64,000 bases of DNA from Hoeflea algicola (GCF_026619415.1 NZ_JAOVZR010000001.1:1550001-1614000); one strand, 5' to 3'. Shown: positions 51,147 through 61,565, counted from the stretch's first letter. The notes: generated by a model from the sequence alone, not told the origin. Made by a program: numbers and translations.

Positions 51147-53387
51147 CTATTGGTAGATACGCTCCACCGAGGAAACCGGTTCCAGTTCCTTCAACTGCGC
51201 GATCAATTGATTGAGATGCTTGAGATCCCAGACCTGCAGATCCACCAGCATTTCCGTAAAATCCGCAGCTACCCGAACCATGGAAAGATTCTGGATATTG
51301 GTTTCACTCGACGCGATCACCTGCGCCACGTCGGCCAGCGTGCCCGGCGCATTGATCGCCGTGACCAGAATCCGGGATGGAAAACGCTTCTTGTTGTTTT
51401 CGTCGATATCCCAGCGAATGTCGATCCATCGGCTCGGTTGATCATCAAACTTGGTCAGTTCCGGCGACTGGATCGGATAGATGGTGATCCCCGCCCCCGG
51501 CTCGAGAATGCCGACGATCCGGTCGCCCGGAACAGCACCGCCAGGACCGAAACTGACGGCTGCATTGTCGTCCATGCCGCGGATCGGCATCGCATCCTGA
51601 TCCTTGGCCGCCCCCGCCCTGAGCGAAGCCTTGGCAGTCTTTTGCGATTTGTTCAGCCCCGGCAACTTGAAAATAAGACCAGCGGCGCTGCGTAAGTTAA
51701 ACCATCCCTCGTCGGCTGGCTTGCGGGCCGGCGCACGGGTTTCCTGATGATTGGGAAACATCGCCAGCAAGACATCGTCCGACGCCAGTTCGCCGCGCCC
51801 AACCGCGGCCAGAACGTCCTCGACTTCCTTGTGACCAAGCCGGTGCAGAACCGATTTCAGGCCATCGCGGGAGACCGGCTTGCCGGCTCGGGTGAAGGTT
51901 CGTTCGAGAATACGCATACCAAGGCCGGAATACTGCTTGCGCACGGCCACCTTGGTCGCACGCCGGATGGCCGCGCGAGCCTTGCCGGTGACCACGATCT
52001 TTTCCCAGGCCGGCGGTGGCACCTGCACGCCGGAGCGCAGGATCTCCACCTCGTCACCATTTGTCAGCCGCGTCACCAGCGGCATGATCCGGCCGTTGAT
52101 CTTGGCGCCGACACACGTATCGCCGATATCGGTATGGACCGCATAGGCAAAATCAATCGATGTCGCCCCGCGCGGCAGTGCGATCAGCTGGCCCTTGGGG
52201 GTGAAGCAAAACACCTGATCCTGGAACAGCTCAAGCTTGGTGTGCTCCAGAAAATCCTCCGAGTTGTCACCCACTGACAAGGCTTCGATGGTCTGGCGCA
52301 ACCACGAATAGGCGCGACTGTCCCTGGACAGCAATTCCCCCTCGGCGCCGTTGCTCGCGTCCTTGTAGAGCGCATGCGCCGCCACGCCGCGTTCGGCGAT
52401 ATCCTGCATGCGGCGGGTGCGGATCTGAAGCTCGACTCGCTGGCGCGACGGCCCGACAATGGTGGTGTGAATAGAGCGGTAGTCATTCTGCTTGGGCGTC
52501 GAGATGTAGTCCTTGAACCGCCCGGGCACCACCGACCAGCGCATGTGCACGATCCCCAGCGCCCTGTAGCAATCAGCTTCGGTGTCAACGATGATGCGGA
52601 ACCCGAAAACATCCGAAAGCTGCTCGAACGACAACGACTTGGATTCCATCTTGCGAAACACCGAATAGGCTTTTTTCTGCCGGCCGCGAACGCTGGCATT
52701 CACGCCTTCCTGCTCGAACAGTGCCGACAATTCGCCTTCAATGGTACGGATCAGGTCCCGATTGCGTTCCGACAATTCGGCCAGCTTTCCCGTCACCGTA
52801 TCGTAGGCTTCCCTGTTGATGTTCTTGAAGGCGAGCTCTTCCAGCTCTTCGCGCATCTCCTGCATGCCCATGCGACCGGCCAGCGGCGCATAGATGTCCA
52901 TTGTCTCTTCGGCGATACGGGTGCGTTTTTCCGGAGGAACATGCTCAAGCGTGCGCATATTGTGCAAACGGTCAGCGAGCTTGACCAACAACACCCGCAC
53001 ATCGTCGGAGATCGCCAGCAGCAGCTTGCGCAAGTTCTCCGCCTGTTTGGCGCGCTTGGTCACCAGATCGAGCTTCTTGATCTTGGTCAGGCCTTCGACC
53101 AACCGACCGATATCTTCGCCGAACAGCTCGTCGATCTCCGCCCGTGTGGCCGATGTATCTTCGATCGTGTCATGCAAAAGCGCGACCGCGATGGTGGATT
53201 CATCGAGCCGCATTTCCGTCAGGATCGCCGCCACCTCGAGCGGGTGCGAAATATAGGGGTCGCCGCTGGCACGCGTTTGTTTGCCATGCTTTTGCATGGC
53301 ATAAACGTAGGCCTTGTTGAGCAAGGCCTCATTGGCGTCCGGCTTGTATTTCTGCACGCGCTCTACGAGCTCGTACTGGCGCATCAT
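51147..53387 (-). CDS. rsh: Bifunctional (p)ppGpp synthetase/hydrolase (Rsh)
   Basis: Stringent-response enzyme making and degrading (p)ppGpp, 746 aa. HD hydrolase domain (HPLEVAAILTEMRLDES, ALLHDTIED), synthetase domain (FGFRIIVDTEADCYRALG, DYRSIHTTI), TGS domain (QVFCFTPKGQLIALPRGATS) and a C-terminal ACT domain from about residue 650. Both catalytic domains look intact, as expected for the single long Rsh of alphaproteobacteria. ATG 53387 gives the conserved start MMRQYELVERVQ. TTG 53408 is an alternative. Confidence 0.94.
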   Translation of the reverse strand: MMRQYELVERVQKYKPDANEALLNKAYVYAMQKHGKQTRASGDPYISHPLEVAAILTEMRLDESTIAVALLHDTIEDTSATRAEIDELFGEDIGRLVEGLTKIKKLDLVTKRAKQAENLRKLLLAISDDVRVLLVKLADRLHNMRTLEHVPPEKRTRIAEETMDIYAPLAGRMGMQEMREELEELAFKNINREAYDTVTGKLAELSERNRDLIRTIEGELSALFEQEGVNASVRGRQKKAYSVFRKMESKSLSFEQLSDVFGFRIIVDTEADCYRALGIVHMRWSVVPGRFKDYISTPKQNDYRSIHTTIVGPSRQRVELQIRTRRMQDIAERGVAAHALYKDASNGAEGELLSRDSRAYSWLRQTIEALSVGDNSEDFLEHTKLELFQDQVFCFTPKGQLIALPRGATSIDFAYAVHTDIGDTCVGAKINGRIMPLVTRLTNGDEVEILRSGVQVPPPAWEKIVVTGKARAAIRRATKVAVRKQYSGLGMRILERTFTRAGKPVSRDGLKSVLHRLGHKEVEDVLAAVGRGELASDDVLLAMFPNHQETRAPARKPADEGWFNLRSAAGLIFKLPGLNKSQKTAKASLRAGAAKDQDAMPIRGMDDNAAVSFGPGGAVPGDRIVGILEPGAGITIYPIQSPELTKFDDQPSRWIDIRWDIDENNKKRFPSRILVTAINAPGTLADVAQVIASSETNIQNLSMVRVAADFTEMLVDLQVWDLKHLNQLIAQLKELEPVSSVERIYQ

Positions 53388-53407
53388 GAAATGGGTACTC
53401 CGCGACA

Positions 53408-53439
53408 AGAAAATGCGCCGAATCCAACGACCGGCGCAT
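53408..53439 (-). terminator. Candidate rho-independent terminator of rpoZ
   Basis: Stem ATGCGCCG (53413-53420) with CGGCGCAT (53432-53439) and an 11-base loop. On the minus strand the stem is followed by TTTTCTTG. It lies between the rpoZ stop and the rsh start, so it would separate the two genes, or attenuate read-through. The U tract is imperfect. Confidence 0.5.
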
Positions 53440-53519
53440 CACATCGCATCAGCAGTCTATCGGCCTTCCAGCAAAACCCGACCGATCTCGAACAAATCAA
53501 TCGGGCTTTACCAATCAGC

Positions 53520-53921
53520 TCAATAGTCGTCGCTTTTTTCCGGCGGCACAAGCCCTTCAATACCGGCAAGCAGATCTTCTTCCGACATTGAGCCGAACGC
53601 GGCAGCTTCGGGCTGATCGTCGTCGACCACAGCGTCGCCAGCGGCTTCACCGGTCTGGATGAACTGCGCAGGATCGGGCTCGGGCTCGTCCACCTCGACA
53701 TGCTTCTGCAGCGAGTGGATCAGATCTTCCTTCAGGTCGCCGGGAGACAGGGTCTCGTCGGCAATCTCGCGGAGGGCAACGACCGGGTTCTTGTCGTTGT
53801 CACGGGGGATCGTTATCTGGCCACCCTGAGATATCTGGCGGGCACGATGGCTCGCAAGCAGAACCAGTTCGAAACGGTTTTCAACTTTGTCGATGCAATC
53901 TTCGACTGTGACGCGGGCCAT
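53520..53921 (-). CDS. rpoZ: RNA polymerase omega subunit
   Basis: A 133-aa omega subunit, which helps assembly of beta'. The N-terminal core [20 protein letters not shown] with [11 protein letters not shown] and [15 protein letters not shown] is diagnostic. The C-terminal 60 residues are acidic and variable. ATG 53921 has AAAGGACA upstream and is preferred over an in-frame upstream codon at 53990. The gene precedes rsh, the usual order. Confidence 0.94.
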   Translation of the reverse strand: MARVTVEDCIDKVENRFELVLLASHRARQISQGGQITIPRDNDKNPVVALREIADETLSPGDLKEDLIHSLQKHVEVDEPEPDPAQFIQTGEAAGDAVVDDDQPEAAAFGSMSEEDLLAGIEGLVPPEKSDDY

Positions 53922-54274
53922 TGCCTGTCCTTTACAAACTGTAATGGGGGGATCAAACCTGCGGATAAACACATTATGCGGCAATTTCAAGTCATTTGGG
54001 TCAAAAGCCTGTTTCAGCGGCGAGAAAGTTGGGTCTTGTTGCCGGCTTCAGGTTCTCCTTAGTTCCACCACTTAAAGTCACCATAACAATTTGACCCTTG
54101 AAAAAACGGCTAGAGGGGAACAATTGCTGCAGAGCCGCATTGTAAGTGACTCACCGCGCCCAGACAGCCGCGGTGCATGGTGATTACAGCGCGCAATATG
54201 ATAACATGAATTGATCAAGCTGAAATTCGGCCACTATTCCAACCAAAACAATATTCCAAAGAGGAGTTCTTCAC
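53922..54274. other. 353-bp divergent region between rpoZ and the NYN gene
   Basis: No gene is supported. It is more AT-rich than its surroundings. On the minus strand toward rpoZ there is TTGACC and CATAAT, 20 bp apart, too far for a clear promoter. On the plus strand a -10-like TATGAT at 54197-54202 precedes the NYN gene, without a good -35. GAGGAG before GTG 54275 is a strong ribosome-binding site. Confidence 0.45.
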
Positions 54275-54862
54275 GTGTTTGATCCAAGAGAGAAAATTGC
54301 TCTTTTTATAGACGGCGCCAATCTTTATGCAGCCTCAAAAAGTTTGAACTTTGATATCGATTACCGAAAGCTGCTTAAGACATTTCAATCTCGCGGCTAT
54401 CTCTTGCGCGCCTATTACTACACGGCGTTGATTGAAGACCAGGAATATTCATCAATCCGACCACTCATCGACTGGCTCGATTACAATGGCTACAAGGTCG
54501 TCACCAAGCCAGCGAAGGAATTCACCGACTCTGCAGGCCGCCGCAAGATCAAGGGAAACATGGACATCGAACTGGCGATTGACGCCATGGAGCAGTCGGA
54601 AGTTGTGGATCACCTGGTGATTTTCTCCGGCGATGGCGATTTCACATCGCTGGTCGAAGCGCTTCAGCGCAAAGGTCGCAAGGTAACCGTGGTTTCCTCG
54701 CTCTCCACCCAGCCGCCGATGATTGCCGACGATCTGCGCCGCCAGGCCGACTACTTTATCGATCTGACCAGCCTGAGAGCCGAAATCGGACGAGAGCCGT
54801 CAGAACGTCCACTACGTCCGACGCCGGTTGCCGACGAGGATGAGGACGATTTCGACGATTGA
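54275..54862 (+). CDS. NYN-domain (LabA-like) protein
   Basis: A 195-aa protein with a PIN-like NYN domain (DUF88). Acidic residues expected at the active site are seen in FIDGANLY, GNMDIELAIDAM and IFSGDGDFTSL. NYN proteins are predicted ribonucleases, and the LabA subgroup is widespread. The C-terminal tail is acidic (DEDEDDFDD). Start GTG 54275 with GAGGAG 8 bp upstream. The target RNA is unknown. The UDG gene follows after 7 bp. Confidence 0.85.
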   Translation: MFDPREKIALFIDGANLYAASKSLNFDIDYRKLLKTFQSRGYLLRAYYYTALIEDQEYSSIRPLIDWLDYNGYKVVTKPAKEFTDSAGRRKIKGNMDIELAIDAMEQSEVVDHLVIFSGDGDFTSLVEALQRKGRKVTVVSSLSTQPPMIADDLRRQADYFIDLTSLRAEIGREPSERPLRPTPVADEDEDDFDD

Positions 54863-54869
54863 TCGAGAA

Positions 54870-55556
54870 ATGTGCCTTGCCGCGCAGATGGCTCGAACGC
54901 TAACCGAACCGGATCATGACTGCGGCCTGTGTCCCCGGCTGCGTGGCTTCATACTCGACAATAGAAAACACCATCCCGATTGGCATAACGGACCGGTGCG
55001 GACCTTCTATCCACCCGAGGGCCCACACGCGGTTCGGCTGCTGGTCATCGGGCTGGCTCCGGGATTGCGGGGCGCCAACCGCACCGGTCGCCCCTTCACC
55101 GGAGATGACTCAGGCGACCTGCTTTACGCCACGCTCGGCGCGCACGGATTGGCCGGTGGCAGTTTCGAGATGGGCGCAGATGACGGTTTGCGGCTTGATA
55201 AAACCGCCATCACCAACGCCGTGCGCTGCGTGCCGCCCGAAAACAAGCCGGTGGGCGCCGAGATCAACACCTGCCGTGCTTTTCTGAGCGCCACGATCAG
55301 CCACTTGGAAAACCTCCGCGCCATCGTCACACTGGGAAAAATCGCCCATGACAGCACCGTGCGCGCGTTGGGCGGCAAGATTTCCGCCCACCCATTTGGC
55401 CACAACGCGCAGACTGTGGTTGCGGGTATACAATTGTTTTCGAGCTATCACTGCTCACGCTACAACATCAATACCGGACGGCTGACGCCGGAGATGTTCA
55501 ATGCGGTGTTTGCAGATGTAGCGCGGTTTCTGTCGCGCGATCAGGCCTTGGGCTGA
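54870..55556 (+). CDS. Family-5 (UDGb-type) uracil-DNA glycosylase
   Basis: A 228-aa uracil-DNA glycosylase of the Fe-S containing family 5. The cluster cysteines lie in HDCGLCPRL, AVRCVPPENKP and SSYHCSRYN. The active-site region is LLVIGLAPGLRGANRTGRPFTGDDSG, given here as GLAPGLRGANRTGRPFTG. UDGb enzymes remove uracil, and in some cases other deaminated bases. ATG 54888 is an alternative start. It is probably co-transcribed with the NYN gene. Confidence 0.88.
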   Translation: MCLAAQMARTLTEPDHDCGLCPRLRGFILDNRKHHPDWHNGPVRTFYPPEGPHAVRLLVIGLAPGLRGANRTGRPFTGDDSGDLLYATLGAHGLAGGSFEMGADDGLRLDKTAITNAVRCVPPENKPVGAEINTCRAFLSATISHLENLRAIVTLGKIAHDSTVRALGGKISAHPFGHNAQTVVAGIQLFSSYHCSRYNINTGRLTPEMFNAVFADVARFLSRDQALG

Positions 55557-55584
55557 CTACGACCAATCCATTGAAAATTCAGGC

Positions 55585-56067
55585 TTAGCCGCGGTCGCGC
55601 AGCAATCGGGATTTATCCCGGTTCCAGTCGCGTTCCTTTTGGGTCTGGCGCTTGTCGTGGAGCTTCTTACCCTTTGCGAGAGCCAGTTGCAGCTTGGCGG
55701 TGCCCTTGTCGTTGAAATAGATTTTCAGTGGCACCAGCGTCATACCGTCACGCTGCACGGCTTGCCCGAGCCGCGCAATTTCGCGCAGCTTGACCAGAAT
55801 TTTACGCCGCCGCCTGGGCTCGTGATTGAACTGGTTGGCCTGCAGATATTCCGGCACATAGGAATTGATCAGCCACATCTCCCCGCCCTCTTCATTGGCG
55901 TAGGAGTCCGCGATGTTGGCCTTGCCCTCACGAAGTGATTTCACTTCCGTGCCGGTCAGAACCAGGCCTGTCTCGAAGGTCTCGACAATTTCGTAGTTGA
56001 ACCGCGCCTTGCGGTTTTCAGCAACGACCTTGCCATATTGCGCCTTGTCTTCTTTTTTGGGTGCCAT
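55585..56067 (-). CDS. smpB: SsrA-binding protein SmpB
   Basis: tmRNA partner in trans-translation, 160 aa. [35 protein letters not shown] and the basic tail [12 protein letters not shown] are characteristic. It starts 2 bp after the dapA stop on the same strand. The tmRNA gene is not in this window. Confidence 0.96.
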   Translation of the reverse strand: MAPKKEDKAQYGKVVAENRKARFNYEIVETFETGLVLTGTEVKSLREGKANIADSYANEEGGEMWLINSYVPEYLQANQFNHEPRRRRKILVKLREIARLGQAVQRDGMTLVPLKIYFNDKGTAKLQLALAKGKKLHDKRQTQKERDWNRDKSRLLRDRG

Positions 56068-56069
56068 GA

Positions 56070-56951
56070 TCAGCCGGCCACGCCCGCCTGAGCAAGCGCA
56101 GCGTCAAGCATGGCAGCTGTCCCGGGTTCTACCGTGGTCAGAGGCGAGCGGACGACATTCTTGATCAGGCCCATCCGGGCCAGGCAATACTTGACGCCGG
56201 CAACGCCTGGTTCCGTAAAGATGGCCTTGTGCAGCGGCATCAGCCGGTCGAGCATCGTCAGAGCGGTGGCATAATCGCCCCGCAGCGTTGCTTCCTGAAA
56301 TTCCGCACATTCTTGGGGCACAACATTGGCAGTGACCGAGATGCAACCAACGCCGCCATGGGCATTGTAACCAAGCGCGGTCGCGTCTTCACCCGACAGC
56401 TGCACGAAATCCTTGCCGCAGGCCATGCGCTGTTCCGGCACGCGGGCAAGATTACCGGTGGCATCCTTGACGCCGACGATATTGGCGAAATCACGGTTGA
56501 GCGCCGCCATGGTCTCGACCGACATGTCGACCACCGAGCGCGGCGGAATGTTGTAGATGATGATCGGCAACTTGGTTGCTTCGGCCACAGCCTTGAAGTG
56601 CAGATAGAGCCCCTTCTGTGTCGGCTTGTTGTAATAGGGCGTCACCACCAGAACCGCGTCGGCCCCGGCCTTTTCGGCATGAACCGCCAGCTCGATTGAT
56701 TCCGTCGTGTTGTTCGATCCGGCCCCTGCAATCACCGGCACACGGCCATCGGCGGCCTCGACGCAAAGCTCGACCACACGCCGGTGCTCGGCATGGGTCA
56801 GTGTCGGCGATTCACCGGTGGTGCCTACCGGCACCAGACCCCGACTGCCGGCCTTGATCATGCGCTCGACGTGGCTCGCGAAAGCATCCTCGTCCACCGC
56901 GCCATCGTCCGTGAAGGGTGTAATGAGGGCCGGAAGGGAACCCTTGAACAT
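56070..56951 (-). CDS. dapA: 4-hydroxy-tetrahydrodipicolinate synthase
   Basis: TIM-barrel aldolase of lysine/diaminopimelate synthesis, 293 aa. The Schiff-base lysine (Lys162) is in VGVKDATGN and the catalytic tyrosine (Tyr133) in [18 protein letters not shown] is the pyruvate-binding loop. ATG 56951 with GGAG 6 bp upstream is chosen. Followed 2 bp later by smpB. Confidence 0.95.
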   Translation of the reverse strand: MFKGSLPALITPFTDDGAVDEDAFASHVERMIKAGSRGLVPVGTTGESPTLTHAEHRRVVELCVEAADGRVPVIAGAGSNNTTESIELAVHAEKAGADAVLVVTPYYNKPTQKGLYLHFKAVAEATKLPIIIYNIPPRSVVDMSVETMAALNRDFANIVGVKDATGNLARVPEQRMACGKDFVQLSGEDATALGYNAHGGVGCISVTANVVPQECAEFQEATLRGDYATALTMLDRLMPLHKAIFTEPGVAGVKYCLARMGLIKNVVRSPLTTVEPGTAAMLDAALAQAGVAG

Positions 56952-57293
56952 GCTATTCTCCAAAACAACACCACCGACGCGGTCACGCCGGGTACATTTA
57001 TATCTCTTGCTGCCGGATACAGGAAATCGCCGCGCCGGAAAAGCCTTGCCTCCGGATTGGCCATGCTTTTACCGATTTGCAGGCCGATTTCTGCAACCCT
57101 AGCCCAAACCTCATCGCCTGGCATCCGTAATTTCGCCGGAATAACTCATTTGAATGAATCCCATAAGCTTTTGTTAACTCTTGTTTCACCGCGAAATGCA
57201 AAGCTTGCGGCCTGAGCACGTAAAATTGGACGCGGCTGACGGACCAGCAAGCGTTCGAAAAATATCCAGGGATTGCCAATCCGGACCAACGCC
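56952..57293. other. 342-bp divergent region between dapA and the transglycosylase gene
   Basis: No gene is supported. A -10-like TATAAA lies on the minus strand about 45 bp upstream of dapA. On the plus strand TTAA-N7-TTCA (around 57173-57187), a CtrA-like site with one mismatch, precedes the transglycosylase. Neither is strong evidence. Confidence 0.35.
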
Positions 57294-59345
57294 ATGATGA
57301 CAAGAACCGCCGTAGTTGCGCTGCTGACGCTCTCCTCAGCCCTGGTCACTGTCACCGCGGCAGCCCCGCTGCCGGATGGCGACATCCCTCTACCCGCACC
57401 GCGTCCGCTTGCCTTCAGCGCGGAGACCACCGCCTCGGTGCCGCGTACCAGCGACACGGCGCCGGCCAGCCGTGAACTCAAGGCCGGGCTCGATGCACTG
57501 GCAGGCAAGGATCCTGCCCGAGCCCGTGCGATCCGCGATTCCATGCGTGCAGACACCCTGGACAATCATATTCTGACCTGGGCGATCGCGCTCTCGGGAA
57601 TGGAAGGCGTGCCTTCGGGCGAAATCGCCGCCGCAGCCACCGAACTAAATGGCTGGCCTGGCCTCAAATCGCTGCGCAGTCTTTCCGAGCGCGCCCTGTT
57701 CTTTGAAAATCCGCCCGCACGCCAGGTACTGGCCGCCTTTGGCGACACCCGCCCCGAGACGGTAAAAGGTGCCATCACTTTGGTCCGTGCCTTGATGGCC
57801 AGCGGGGATGCCAAGAGGGCACGGTCGGTGGCGGCCAGTTTCTGGCGGACGACACGCATGGACAGCAAGGAAACAGCCATATTTCTGGGCGAATTCGACA
57901 GTCTGCTATCCAAATCAGACTATTTGCGCCGCATGGAGATGTTGCTCTATCGCGACCATGTCAGCGAAGCCAAGCCCCTGGCGGAGAAGGCCGGTGCGCA
58001 ATCTCTCTACCGCGCCTGGGCTGCGGTCATCACCAATCCCAGGAATGCGGCGGGGGCGATATCGTCGGTACACTCGTCCTGGCATGACAATCCGGCCTAT
58101 CTTTACCTGCGGATCCGCCATCTGCGCGAACTCGAGCGCAACAAGGAGGCAGCAGCCCTTTTCAAACAGATGCCGCGTGATCGCGCCGCCCTTGTCGATC
58201 CCGATGAATGGTGGATCGAGGCGCGAGTGGTCAGCCGTGGTCTTTACGAGCAGGGGGATGCGCGCGGCGCCTATCAGATTGCCGCTGCGCATCTGGCGTC
58301 AAGTCCCGCCGATTTTGCTGAGGCCGAATTTCATGCCGGCTGGTATGCGCTGCGCGGGTTGAAGGATGCGAAAACCGCATCCAAGCATTTCGCCGCCATT
58401 CTCTCGGTTGCCGACGGCCAGATCACCAGGGCACGCGCATATTACTGGCTTGGCCGCGCCGCCGAAGTCGGCGGCAGCGGCAAGGCGGCTGATCATTACA
58501 GCCGTGCGGCAAGCTACCCTTCGACATTTTACGGACAGCTTGCCAGTGCCCGGCTTGACCGCAAATCGCTCAACATTGCCTATCCATCGCCCACGCCGGC
58601 CGATCGGGCGCGGTTTGCCGGTCGGGAGGCCGTCCAGGCGATCCGCAAGCTTGAAAGCGCTGGCTTTGACGGCCGCGCAGACATTCTCTACCGCGCACTG
58701 GCGGGCGAACTCGACAGCCCCGGAGAACTGGCAATCCTCGCCGCCATGGCCGAAAAGCGCGGCGATCACCAGGTCTCGCTGCAAATCGGCAAGATCGCCT
58801 GGAACCGCGGTCTCGATGTCGCGGCACTCGCCTATCCGCTCGGTGCGGTGCCCGGCAGCGCCGACATCAAGGGATCCGGCAAGGCACTGGCCTATTCGAT
58901 TGCCCGGCAGGAAAGCGCCTTCAACAAGGCCGCGGTCTCGCCGGCCAACGCGCTTGGGTTACTGCAAATACTCCCCGGCACGGCCAAGGGCGTTGCCGCC
59001 CGCTACGGCCTGCCCTATTCGAAAAGCCGCCTGACCTCTGACGCCGGTTACAACGCTACACTGGGCGCCCATTTTCTGGGCGAGCAGATCACCGACTTCG
59101 GTGGCTCCTATATCCTGACATTCATCGCCTACAACGCCGGTCCACGCCGGGTGCCGCAATGGATTGCGCGCTTTGGCGACCCGCGTGGACGCTCGCTTGA
59201 CGAGGTGATCGACTGGATCGAGATGATACCATTCACCGAAACCCGCCACTATGTGCAGCGGGTGATGGAAAACTATCAGGTCTACAAGGCCCGCCTTGGC
59301 CAACCGGCGAGTATCGAAAAAGATCTCCGCTTCGGGCGTGGCTGA
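57294..59345 (+). CDS. Soluble lytic murein transglycosylase
   Basis: A 683-aa periplasmic peptidoglycan-cleaving enzyme of the Slt70 type. A signal peptide (MTRTAVVALLTLSSALVTV) is followed by a long alpha-helical superhelix (about residues 60-520) and a C-terminal SLT domain with the catalytic glutamate in SIARQESAFN, then LGLLQILPGTAKGVA and FIAYNAGPRRVPQW. ATG 57294 is preferred over TTG 57273 as it gives a normal signal peptide. Divergent from dapA. Confidence 0.9.
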   Translation: MMTRTAVVALLTLSSALVTVTAAAPLPDGDIPLPAPRPLAFSAETTASVPRTSDTAPASRELKAGLDALAGKDPARARAIRDSMRADTLDNHILTWAIALSGMEGVPSGEIAAAATELNGWPGLKSLRSLSERALFFENPPARQVLAAFGDTRPETVKGAITLVRALMASGDAKRARSVAASFWRTTRMDSKETAIFLGEFDSLLSKSDYLRRMEMLLYRDHVSEAKPLAEKAGAQSLYRAWAAVITNPRNAAGAISSVHSSWHDNPAYLYLRIRHLRELERNKEAAALFKQMPRDRAALVDPDEWWIEARVVSRGLYEQGDARGAYQIAAAHLASSPADFAEAEFHAGWYALRGLKDAKTASKHFAAILSVADGQITRARAYYWLGRAAEVGGSGKAADHYSRAASYPSTFYGQLASARLDRKSLNIAYPSPTPADRARFAGREAVQAIRKLESAGFDGRADILYRALAGELDSPGELAILAAMAEKRGDHQVSLQIGKIAWNRGLDVAALAYPLGAVPGSADIKGSGKALAYSIARQESAFNKAAVSPANALGLLQILPGTAKGVAARYGLPYSKSRLTSDAGYNATLGAHFLGEQITDFGGSYILTFIAYNAGPRRVPQWIARFGDPRGRSLDEVIDWIEMIPFTETRHYVQRVMENYQVYKARLGQPASIEKDLRFGRG

Positions 59346-59515
59346 CAGATATCCAGACGGAATAACGCCTTAACAACTACCGAACCCGACAATGCCCGGC
59401 ACCGCACTGGGCGCCAGAACCATGGCAGTGAACGGCATCAGAATTATGCGGCACTGGTTTCAAAGCCAAAATGCGCTATAGCCTGATGTCACACGATCAG
59501 GGACGAACACGTAGC

Positions 59516-60442
59516 ATGACGAATAACAATATCGAAACTCTGAAACCGGTCACCCACGAAGACGTCTTTTTCTCCGCCAGCGACGGCCTGCGGCTGCATG
59601 CGGCGGATTATGGCCGGCACGATCCGGCCACCCGCGGTCGTCTGCCGCTGGTCTGCCTGCCAGGACTGACACGCAACACCCGGGATTTCCATGATCTGGC
59701 TCTGCTCATATCCAGTCATGCCAAAACACCGCGGCGTGTGGTGAGCTTTGACTATCGCGGCCGCGGCCAATCCGGCTGGGACAAGGACCCGTCCCGTTAC
59801 TCGATCGTTATCGAAGCCGAAGACGTGATCAACGGCATGGCAGCGCTCGGGCTGGAACACGCCATCTTCCTGGGTACTTCGCGCGGTGGGCTGATCATGC
59901 ATGTCCTCGCTGCCATGCGCCCTGGCCTGATGGCAGCCGGCGTGCTCAACGACATCGGTCCGGTGATCGAAGGCGCGGGGCTCGCGCAGATCAAGGCGTA
60001 TCTGTCACGCACACCAAAACCGAAGGATTGGACCGATGCCGGCCGCATCCTGGCCGAGGCGCACCACAAGAGCTTTCCGGCGCTTGGTGAGAGCGACTGG
60101 GTCGATTTCGCCCGGGCAATCTATGTCGAAAAGGATGGCAAACTCGTCCCCGATTACGATCCGGCCCTGCTCGAAGGCCTCAAGGGAGTTGATCTCAACA
60201 CCCCGCTGCCAACCCTGTGGCCACAATTCGATGCGCTGGGCGCCATGCCGTTGATGGTGTTGCGCGGCCAGCATTCGACCCTTCTATCCGCAGCCACGCT
60301 GACCGAGATGCAGGCCCGCGTCACGTCACTGCAGACGGCGACCATCGACGGCCACGGGCATGCGCCGATCCTGCATCTGTCCGGTATTCCCGAGATCCTG
60401 ACCAGCTTCTTTGCATCCGTCGACAAGTTACGAAAGCACTGA
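59516..60442 (+). CDS. Alpha/beta hydrolase
   Basis: A 308-aa alpha/beta-fold hydrolase. PLVCLPGLTRNTRDF, DYRGRGQSGWD, the nucleophile elbow LGTSRGGLI and the histidine in DGHGHAP form the catalytic framework. Substrate unknown; similar rhizobial proteins are unannotated hydrolases. ATG 59516 is preferred; 59486 and 59471 are alternatives. Confidence 0.82.
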   Translation: MTNNNIETLKPVTHEDVFFSASDGLRLHAADYGRHDPATRGRLPLVCLPGLTRNTRDFHDLALLISSHAKTPRRVVSFDYRGRGQSGWDKDPSRYSIVIEAEDVINGMAALGLEHAIFLGTSRGGLIMHVLAAMRPGLMAAGVLNDIGPVIEGAGLAQIKAYLSRTPKPKDWTDAGRILAEAHHKSFPALGESDWVDFARAIYVEKDGKLVPDYDPALLEGLKGVDLNTPLPTLWPQFDALGAMPLMVLRGQHSTLLSAATLTEMQARVTSLQTATIDGHGHAPILHLSGIPEILTSFFASVDKLRKH

Positions 60443-60571
60443 CACACAGTTGGAGCAAGCTCCACGCATGTTCAAAATAATACTATTTTTCAATAGGATA
60501 GAACGTCGAATACATCGTGAACCGACGCATGACGCGCCGGTTCACCTGGTCTCGTCATCACCATGCCATGC

Positions 60572-61534
60572 TCAGCCGGGCTTCTTGCCGCCTCGTTTTG
60601 GCGTGGCAGCGGCCGAACTTGCCACTTCGCCCTTGGCGACACGCTTGGCGAAATCGGTTTGCCCACCCCTGGCCAGCACCTTGGCCTGACCGACCCAGTC
60701 CTCCCGTTCGATACGGCCCGGGAAGGCCAATCGTTCGCCGATATCCGCCTGTTCCTTCTTGGTCCAGGCCGCGATCTGGGCAAAGCTGTTGACGCCGATG
60801 CCGTTCAGCTTGGCCTCGTTCTGAGGGCCGATCCCCTTGACCTGTTTGAGGTTGTCCGGCACGACCGCAGCCACCGGCTTGACCTTTCCGGCTTTAGCGT
60901 TCGCGGGTTTGACCTTGGCGGGTTTGGCCAACGCAGTTTCGGCCTTGGCAGGTTTGGCTGCCGCAGCTTTGGTCGCAGCGGGTTTGGCACTTTTCGGTTT
61001 TGCCACAGCCGATTTGGTCGCCTTGGCTTTCGCCGTGGCTTCGGCCGGCGCAGCGCTGGCAGCCTGAACGTCAGTAGGCTTGGCACTCGACGATTTGGCA
61101 GGCGGCTTATCTGTCTTCGCCTTTGCCGGGCCAACACTAGTGGCCTTGGCCGGTTTGCGCTTCACTGCTGTTGGCGCCTTGCTCGCAGCTTTTGCCGCGC
61201 GTGTCTTGGACATTGCGACAGGCTTATCCGGTCCGGATGGCGCCTTCTCAGATATCCCCGCGTCTTTACTCGAGGTATCGGTTACGGAAGCGGCACCGGT
61301 GCCGAGCGCCGATGCAGGTTGCGGCGTTGATTCCGGCTCGTAATGTGGTCGCGGTGCAGCAAGTTCAGACGCTGTCGATGTCCGCGCAGCACCTTCGTGG
61401 GTCACGGCTGCGGCGGCGCCGGAGCGGCTCTGCGCACCCTTGCCCATAGTCCGTTTAAGCCAGCAGCCGGCCAGACAGCCAAGCGCAAACGCTACGGCGA
61501 TCAGAAAAAAGGTTTGTAAAAACAGCATGATCAT
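60572..61534 (-). CDS. Membrane-anchored protein with Lys/Ala-rich linker and HhH-like domain
   Basis: A 320-aa protein in three parts. Residues 3-26 form a membrane helix with two cysteines. Residues 30-225 are low complexity, increasingly Lys/Ala/Pro-rich (repeated AKP and AAK units), resembling histone H1 tails. Residues 226-290 (DNLKQVKGIGPQNEAKLNGI, then FAQIAAWTKKEQADI and RIEREDWVGQAK) resemble the helix-hairpin-helix-like domain attached to some alphaproteobacterial proteins such as NuoE. A basic tail follows. DNA binding is plausible but not shown. ATG 61528 is an alternative start. Confidence 0.75.
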   Translation of the reverse strand: MIMLFLQTFFLIAVAFALGCLAGCWLKRTMGKGAQSRSGAAAAVTHEGAARTSTASELAAPRPHYEPESTPQPASALGTGAASVTDTSSKDAGISEKAPSGPDKPVAMSKTRAAKAASKAPTAVKRKPAKATSVGPAKAKTDKPPAKSSSAKPTDVQAASAAPAEATAKAKATKSAVAKPKSAKPAATKAAAAKPAKAETALAKPAKVKPANAKAGKVKPVAAVVPDNLKQVKGIGPQNEAKLNGIGVNSFAQIAAWTKKEQADIGERLAFPGRIEREDWVGQAKVLARGGQTDFAKRVAKGEVASSAAATPKRGGKKPG

Positions 61535-61565
61535 TCCACCCCCACCCTCTTGTCAGTACACCCGC

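Noticed and set aside
54197..54202. Sigma-70 promoter for the NYN gene at TATGAT
   Set aside because: No acceptable -35 hexamer at 16-18 bp upstream; listed only as part of the intergenic description.
60517..60545. Hairpin GTGAACCG...CGGTTCAC between the hydrolase and the HhH gene as a terminator
   Set aside because: The stem is good, but no T tract follows on either strand; it could be a chance inverted repeat.
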